Below, piece by piece: positions 21,376 through 26,316 of a stretch of 26,316 bases of DNA. Below the pieces are notes generated by a model, which was not told the origin of the DNA, made no database searches, and was given only the letters and a program-made list of their open reading frames with translations. The position numbers and the translations under genes are program-made. The stretch spans positions 1 through 26,316 of IMG/VR virus record IMGVR_UViG_3300027859_000071; one strand, written 5' to 3'. The DNA comes from a virus. Every line of letters begins with the position of its first letter. Within the stretch, counting starts at the first letter, position 1.

Positions 21376-24317
21376 TGGCTAAACAACCTCTTTGCGCTCC
21401 ATTTGCAGTCGAGCCAATCACAATCAACCGTCAGGCCGGTGAGACTGACGAGGACTTTCTGAAAGCAGTTCAGGAACGTGCTTATAACGAGGTAAGAGAA
21501 GGATTAGATAATACTGATGCAACAAATGCCAAACGAGTCTTTCAGCAGTTTAAATACATGACTGGCATGGAGATGCCTGCTGTATTGGAGTATGCGCAAG
21601 CCACTGCAGAAGGGTATAGGCGAAGCAACTTAAAAGGTGATAAACCTTTAGCTCAGTCTGCACTCACGCGAATTGTTGCAGCAACAGAGATCTACTTTGA
21701 GAAGCGTTCACAGGGCATCAAACAGATGGCCCAGAACTATGTGGTCAAGCGTAATGAGGGAGAGGCCATCGTTCAGGCCAAGGCTTTCCTTGATCAGTTA
21801 TTGGCCTTTAATCGGCTGGCCCAATTTATTGCAAAGGGGAAGTTAGAAGCTGGTTCACAGCTGCGTCAGTTCCGTGTTGCCAAGGGATTGCCTGAGCAAG
21901 AGCTGAGCACGATGGGCTTTGCGGAGGGGATGAATACCATGGGCCGCACAAGTGTCCCTGATCAGGGAATGGCTCAGGGATTGATTGACAATATAGGAAA
22001 AGAGATGGATGCGTTTCAGCAGATAAAGGAGATGATTAATCGTGGTGAAGTAGATGAAGCTTTGCAGCTTGCGGAGAAAGTAGCGAAACAGATCGGGGAG
22101 ATTGATGATCCAAGGGACATTGCAGCAATTTCTAGTCGCTGGAAGAGCACATGGAATAGCTGGGATGAGGTGTGGATGAATGGATTGCTCAGTTCTCCAG
22201 AGACAGCAGTTGTCAACGTCACTGGTCTGGCATGGGTAGCAATGCGGCCAATGATGCAGCTCGGCTTTGCCAAAGCCATGACAGAGAGTGGGATTGCGTC
22301 AGGGAAGTTCAAAGGCCCGATGGAGCAAGCGGCCGCTGAGGCAGGTGCAATGCTCGCGGCACAGCAGCAGAGTTTCATGGACGCCCTGGTGCTGGGGTGG
22401 AGGGCAGCTAAGTCTGAGAAGTCGCTGCTACAAGAGACGACTCAGCGAATCACAGCAAAGAACCTGAGAGCAAATAACAAGTATTTCAGTCGTGTTCCAG
22501 CTAGTGCTGAGATTGATCAGGCCATTGACTTGATTGGTGGCCTGGTTCGTATGCCTTCCCGCTTCATGCTGGGAGTGGACGAAATGGGCAAGATTCTTGG
22601 ATTGCGGTCAGAGGTTGCAGCCAATGGGATTTTGCGAGCAATTAATGATGGGGTGAAGCCTAGTGATCAGAAACGTCTGAATGCTTATGTAGCTCAAGAG
22701 ATGAAGTATGCGTTTGATATTAATGCAGGCAATATGGAAGCCAGATATAGGTTTAACCCTGAAACACCAGATCTAGCAGGGGAAAGGGCTAAGTCATACA
22801 ACCTGATGAATCAGGCATCAACTGGTCGTGATGTTATGACTAGGGCGAGGGAATATACATTTCAGGAGCCAAACAGAGTAGCAAAAAGCATTAATTCATT
22901 TGTTGAGTCTCCCGTAAGCAGCTTCAGTGGTGGCGAGCCTAATTTTATTGATGGCGCTTTAAAGTTTGTCCTGAAGCCATATGTCCCGTTTGTTACTACG
23001 CCGCTGAATATTATCAAGCAAGGTGTATATGAGTCAACGCCATTTAAGCCAATTGGCGAGGCGTTAATGGTTGCGGATAAGGTAACGAAACAGGAAGGCG
23101 TTATTTCGCCATTAAAAACGTACTATGCCTTGCAACAAAAGCTGTTAGAAGATCCCGGTACATCGGCACGAATTGGTGGACAGATCTCACTAATGACAGT
23201 GCTAGGTGGCGTTGTATGGGGGATGACGCAAGACGGCACGATGACAGGTGGTGGCCCTGCTGCATTTGAATCTGGCTATCAAGCGTATAAAGCTCAGCGA
23301 ATATGGGAAAAATATAATGTGCCTTATTCGATCAAGATTGGGGACAACAGGATTGCAATTGACAGGCTAGGTGAGCCATTTGCAACGATGCTCAGATCAA
23401 TTGCTAATGCTGGGATGTACTCCGGTTATATGACAAGAGAGGAACAGGATTCCGTCTTTGGTGGATGGGCTGGCATGGCTGTCGGTGGGCTGTATGACGC
23501 TTCATTCCTCAGGGGCTTTGATAACTTTATGAAGCTGCTCAAGGGAGGAACAGAGAACTGGCAATACGAAGCTGGCAAGGGTGCGCAGAACTGGATTGCC
23601 ACTCAGATGCCTTTTGGCAGTTTGCTGGGATTCGTCGATAGAGCCCAGAACCCATACCGCTCAGCGTATGAGGGAGCAGAAATTGGAGAGATGATGAAAA
23701 TATATGAGATTGAATTAGGCAGAGGACTGTTCGGTAAGTTCCTGGCAAAGATCCCTGGCGTACAGGAGAACCCGTTAATTACTGATCAGATCACTGGTGG
23801 GCATATCCCAATTCGCCCTGGTACTGGCCCGTATGGCCCGAACCCACTGCAGCAGGCGATCCCATTCTTCCCGCGCAATGACCCGTCGGACAAAGTTTGG
23901 GAAGCAGTGATGGAGATCATGGGAAGCTACTCAGACGCTAACCCGTTAAATGCTTTGAAGCCATTAGGGACAGAGAAGCAAAGATTCAATGAGCTGATGA
24001 GCGAGGAAAGAATTGACGGCCTGCTGTTTAGGGAGTGGATTCTTAGATTCCGGGTGAGGCCTGATGTTGATGAGTTCGTAAGGAAAGGAGGAGTTACGGC
24101 AAGAGGCACTGCAATCCAGAGAGAATTCATCAGGATGAAGGGCAAGTATTCACAAGCGGCAAAGAACAGTTTGCTCCAAGAAAATCCAAACTTACTTGAG
24201 CGGTTTAGATATTCTGAGCAGATCACTGAAGCACAGGGCAGAAATGATCTTGACGCTATTGACGGATATGTTGACCGTATTGATGAATTGAGGCAGCGAG
24301 CCCTGAGAGGCTATTGA
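21375..24317 (+). CDS. Large internal virion protein, gp16 C-terminal-like, 980 aa
   Basis: Third giant gene, joined to the previous one by a TAATG overlap at 21373-21377. It contains features shared by large phage polyvalent and gp16-type ejection proteins: LLSSPETAVVNVTGLAW (about 272-288), a helical SRFMLGVDEMGKILGLRSEV stretch, then FVLKPYVPFVTTPLNIIKQG with TPFKPIGEALM. It also has a Gly-rich hydrophobic segment (MTVLGGVVWGMTQDG, about 608-622) that may be membrane-active. It probably forms part of the tube that delivers DNA through the cell wall. It is followed after 32 nt by the tail-fibre gene, as gp16 is followed by gp17 in T7. Confidence 0.8.
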   Translation: MAKQPLCAPFAVEPITINRQAGETDEDFLKAVQERAYNEVREGLDNTDATNAKRVFQQFKYMTGMEMPAVLEYAQATAEGYRRSNLKGDKPLAQSALTRIVAATEIYFEKRSQGIKQMAQNYVVKRNEGEAIVQAKAFLDQLLAFNRLAQFIAKGKLEAGSQLRQFRVAKGLPEQELSTMGFAEGMNTMGRTSVPDQGMAQGLIDNIGKEMDAFQQIKEMINRGEVDEALQLAEKVAKQIGEIDDPRDIAAISSRWKSTWNSWDEVWMNGLLSSPETAVVNVTGLAWVAMRPMMQLGFAKAMTESGIASGKFKGPMEQAAAEAGAMLAAQQQSFMDALVLGWRAAKSEKSLLQETTQRITAKNLRANNKYFSRVPASAEIDQAIDLIGGLVRMPSRFMLGVDEMGKILGLRSEVAANGILRAINDGVKPSDQKRLNAYVAQEMKYAFDINAGNMEARYRFNPETPDLAGERAKSYNLMNQASTGRDVMTRAREYTFQEPNRVAKSINSFVESPVSSFSGGEPNFIDGALKFVLKPYVPFVTTPLNIIKQGVYESTPFKPIGEALMVADKVTKQEGVISPLKTYYALQQKLLEDPGTSARIGGQISLMTVLGGVVWGMTQDGTMTGGGPAAFESGYQAYKAQRIWEKYNVPYSIKIGDNRIAIDRLGEPFATMLRSIANAGMYSGYMTREEQDSVFGGWAGMAVGGLYDASFLRGFDNFMKLLKGGTENWQYEAGKGAQNWIATQMPFGSLLGFVDRAQNPYRSAYEGAEIGEMMKIYEIELGRGLFGKFLAKIPGVQENPLITDQITGGHIPIRPGTGPYGPNPLQQAIPFFPRNDPSDKVWEAVMEIMGSYSDANPLNALKPLGTEKQRFNELMSEERIDGLLFREWILRFRVRPDVDEFVRKGGVTARGTAIQREFIRMKGKYSQAAKNSLLQENPNLLERFRYSEQITEAQGRNDLDAIDGYVDRIDELRQRALRGY

Positions 24318-24349
24318 GGATAGACTCGGCTTATTAACTGTCATCTCCT

Positions 24350-25231
24350 ATGGCAATCCCGTCATACGAATATTCGGGCGTCTGCTACATAACAACAGCT
24401 GGGCAGACCACGTTCGCGTTGACAACGACTGGCGGGAACGCGATAGGGTATCTGGAAAGCAAGCATATAAAGGTACGTTGGAGTGATGACGCTGGTAACA
24501 CTTGGAATAGCCTTGCTCTTAACACTGGTTTCGTATTTACTAATCCAGCCACTTCTATAACGCTTACTTCTGCACTGACCACTGGTGCATGGCTAGATAT
24601 TCACAGGGAGACACCAGCGACTGAAGACTATATCAAGTTCAATGAAGGCAGCTTATTAACTGCAGCACAGTTAAACGAGTTTGATACTTGGCAGCTATAC
24701 ATCGACCAAGAGATCCTTGATCGGGTTGAGAACCTCACGGCTCCTGACATCAATCTGGCCAACACAGATGACCTGCCAGAAGGGAGCACAAACCTCTATT
24801 ACACCGATGCGCGGGTCCAGACGGTCATTGACGCGCAGCCGGTTGTCGATGTTGGCGTAACCAAGATCAAGGCTGGGAATAACGTTTCGATCAGCCCAAC
24901 CTCTGGTGTTGGTGAAGTCACTATTACTGCTGCAGGCGGCGGTGGTGGTGGCATCCCAGAGGCCCCGCTTTCAGGTGGCCCTTACGGAAGGCAGAGCGCT
25001 GGTTGGACAGAGTTAGCCATTCCACCGGCTCAAGTTCAATCTGATTGGAGTGTCACTGATACATCAAGCGTTGCTTACATAAAACACAAACCTTCTATTC
25101 CCAGTACGCCCACGCTGCAAGAGGTTACGGAACAAGGCAATACAACAGATAGGGATATAACTGTTGCAGATATAACGGCCACTGCTTTTCGTATTGATCA
25201 ACTCACCGCAATCACTTCTACCTCACCATGA
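24350..25231 (+). CDS. Tail fibre/adaptor protein with T7 gp17-like N-terminus
   Basis: 293 residues. The first 130 match the tail-attachment domain of T7 gp17: GQTTFALT, YLESKHIKVRW, TNPATSITLTSALTTGAWL, then IHRETPATEDYIKFNEGSLL and a helical TAAQLNEFDTWQLYIDQEIL. The middle has LYYTDARVQTVIDAQ and a Gly run (about 199-204). The C-terminus has the fibre-type phrase SDWSVTDTSSVAYIKHKPSIP and TLQEVTEQGNTT. It is too short to carry a complete receptor-binding region, so it probably acts as an adaptor onto which the next protein assembles. Its stop overlaps the next ATG (ATGA at 25228-25231). Confidence 0.9.
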   Translation: MAIPSYEYSGVCYITTAGQTTFALTTTGGNAIGYLESKHIKVRWSDDAGNTWNSLALNTGFVFTNPATSITLTSALTTGAWLDIHRETPATEDYIKFNEGSLLTAAQLNEFDTWQLYIDQEILDRVENLTAPDINLANTDDLPEGSTNLYYTDARVQTVIDAQPVVDVGVTKIKAGNNVSISPTSGVGEVTITAAGGGGGGIPEAPLSGGPYGRQSAGWTELAIPPAQVQSDWSVTDTSSVAYIKHKPSIPSTPTLQEVTEQGNTTDRDITVADITATAFRIDQLTAITSTSP

Positions 25232-26316
25232 CTTACGACAAGCTCAAGTCCACAGATAAAATGCTTGTGGCTCGTGGCGACAAGAGTTATCAGGCTTCAG
25301 TTGCTGACGTAAAGAGCGGCAACAAGCTGAAGGACGATGATCAGTTCCTGGTCAATAGAGGAGCCAACAGCTACAAGATCTCAAAGGCTGATCTTGAGTC
25401 TGAGATAGGTAGCAACGTCACAGCTAAGCCAACAGTGGAGGCTGCTGTACTGAGTCAGAACGCTACGAACGCCAATCGATTTACCAGCAACAGTTTCACC
25501 ACAGCGGTGGTGGCAACTGAATCACCAACAAAGCTGCAGATGAAAGCAGAGGTGGTTGGTGCCCTAGCCATTCAAGCTGGGTCACACCCAATCGTTACTA
25601 ATGCCTATAACGGCAGCGGTGGTATTCCATTGACACTGAGTGGTGATTCCAGTGCGGACTTTAGTAAAGGTGATGTAGTTCAAGCTAATACGACTTATGC
25701 GCCTCAGTCGAGTGAGATTGTTGCTGTAACACCAGCTGGGCTGCAACCATATTTCACTAATTTTGCAGGACTTAATTACGACGGAAGTTTTGCTGACAAC
25801 CCCCCAGGTTATTCTGATATTTATGATAGCGCTAGTGGTGTTTTCAATGTTGATTCACCCTTTGTAACTACTTATAACCCACCTTGGGATATGTCAGCAG
25901 TTACACAGTTCCGTGGCGGTTCAGCCAGTATAGGTTCAAATAATGGTCGGGTTGATATTGTTTTCTCTGATGGTGCTACGCAGAGTATTACCATAACTAC
26001 AAGCGGAGGTTACAGTCCACCGTCTCCATTTGTAACCTTACCTGGCAAAAAGGTTAGCCAGATGACTTTTGTTTCTTTGGACGCTGACGGTGTAAGTGCT
26101 ATCGGTTTCTATGATGCAAGTAATGAAGCAGTTATTTATGATGCTGCTAAGTCTACAGAACTTGAGTTCACCGACGACACAGACCTCAAGTATTTCCAAG
26201 AGGGTGATGTGGCTCAAGAGATTGGTACTGTTTACAGTATCCGTTGCTCCACTGACGGTAATGCTTGGTTTAATGATGACTATCTTCCTAAGTATGGATT
26301 TACTGGTGAGTCATCA
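25228..26316 (+). CDS. Fibre-like structural protein, partial (runs off window)
   Basis: Open from ATG 25228 to the window end (363 residues visible). The N-terminus holds two tandem copies of a short motif: DKMLVARGDKSYQASVADV and DQFLVNRGANSYKISKADL (D-x-h-L-V-x-R-G-x-x-S-Y-x-h-x-x-A-D). I recall this motif from fibre and structural proteins of cyanophages; not checked. The remainder is beta-rich and Ser/Gly/Thr-rich, including TQFRGGSASIGSNNGRVDIV, typical of phage adhesins. It is coupled to the preceding fibre adaptor and is the likely receptor-binding or fibre-shaft component. Confidence 0.8.
   Translation, partial: MTYDKLKSTDKMLVARGDKSYQASVADVKSGNKLKDDDQFLVNRGANSYKISKADLESEIGSNVTAKPTVEAAVLSQNATNANRFTSNSFTTAVVATESPTKLQMKAEVVGALAIQAGSHPIVTNAYNGSGGIPLTLSGDSSADFSKGDVVQANTTYAPQSSEIVAVTPAGLQPYFTNFAGLNYDGSFADNPPGYSDIYDSASGVFNVDSPFVTTYNPPWDMSAVTQFRGGSASIGSNNGRVDIVFSDGATQSITITTSGGYSPPSPFVTLPGKKVSQMTFVSLDADGVSAIGFYDASNEAVIYDAAKSTELEFTDDTDLKYFQEGDVAQEIGTVYSIRCSTDGNAWFNDDYLPKYGFTGESS

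Overview
The window is part of a T7-like (podovirus-type) temperate phage or prophage. The diagnostic genes are a single-subunit T7-family RNA polymerase, a gp2.5-type ssDNA-binding protein, endonuclease I, a gp4-type primase-helicase, a T7-like large terminase, three very large ejection (internal virion) proteins and a gp17-like tail-fibre N-terminus. A tyrosine integrase next to the RNA polymerase indicates capacity for lysogeny. An aquatic host, plausibly a picocyanobacterium, is an inference from overall gene style, the Ig-like virion-type protein, tiny Lys/Cys peptides and the scarcity of Shine-Dalgarno sites. No host gene is present, so the host is not proven. I found no tRNA, rRNA, CRISPR array or insertion sequence.

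Layout. Bases 1-9476 read leftward. In transcription order they hold two small genes, an ArdC-type antirestriction protein, a tightly overlapped run of small genes (including a MarR-like regulator and a small lipoprotein), a second MarR-like regulator, integrase, RNA polymerase, SSB, endonuclease I and primase-helicase (cut by the window start). Bases 9477-10323 are a non-coding, AT-rich control region with phased direct repeats. Bases 10324-11717 read rightward: a 50-aa protein, an Ig-like protein and two overlapping small basic ORFs. A terminator-like structure separates these from a leftward lysis cassette (endolysin, a nested one-TM protein, a 67-aa protein; 12724-11852). Large terminase is rightward, then a leftward pair (small-terminase candidate and a 216-aa protein), then a long rightward block from 15396 to the window end: a Lys-rich peptide, three ejection proteins, a tail-fibre adaptor and a partial fibre-like protein.

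How it fits together. The leftward arm carries regulation, integration, phage transcription and DNA replication/recombination. The rightward arm carries packaging, DNA ejection and adsorption. Portal, scaffold, capsid and tail-tube genes are absent from the window, and terminase precedes the ejection proteins, so the canonical T7 order is broken.

The most notable non-coding finding is a duplicated promoter-leader of about 80 bp (7744-7819 and 9488-9566). Each copy has a sigma70-like -35/-10 pair followed by a GAAA-tetraloop hairpin whose closing pair differs but stays paired between copies. Other notable items are an endonuclease/primase overlap that encodes the primase zinc finger, two MarR-like paralogues, a terminator inside a coding region, and a one-TM protein nested in the endolysin gene.
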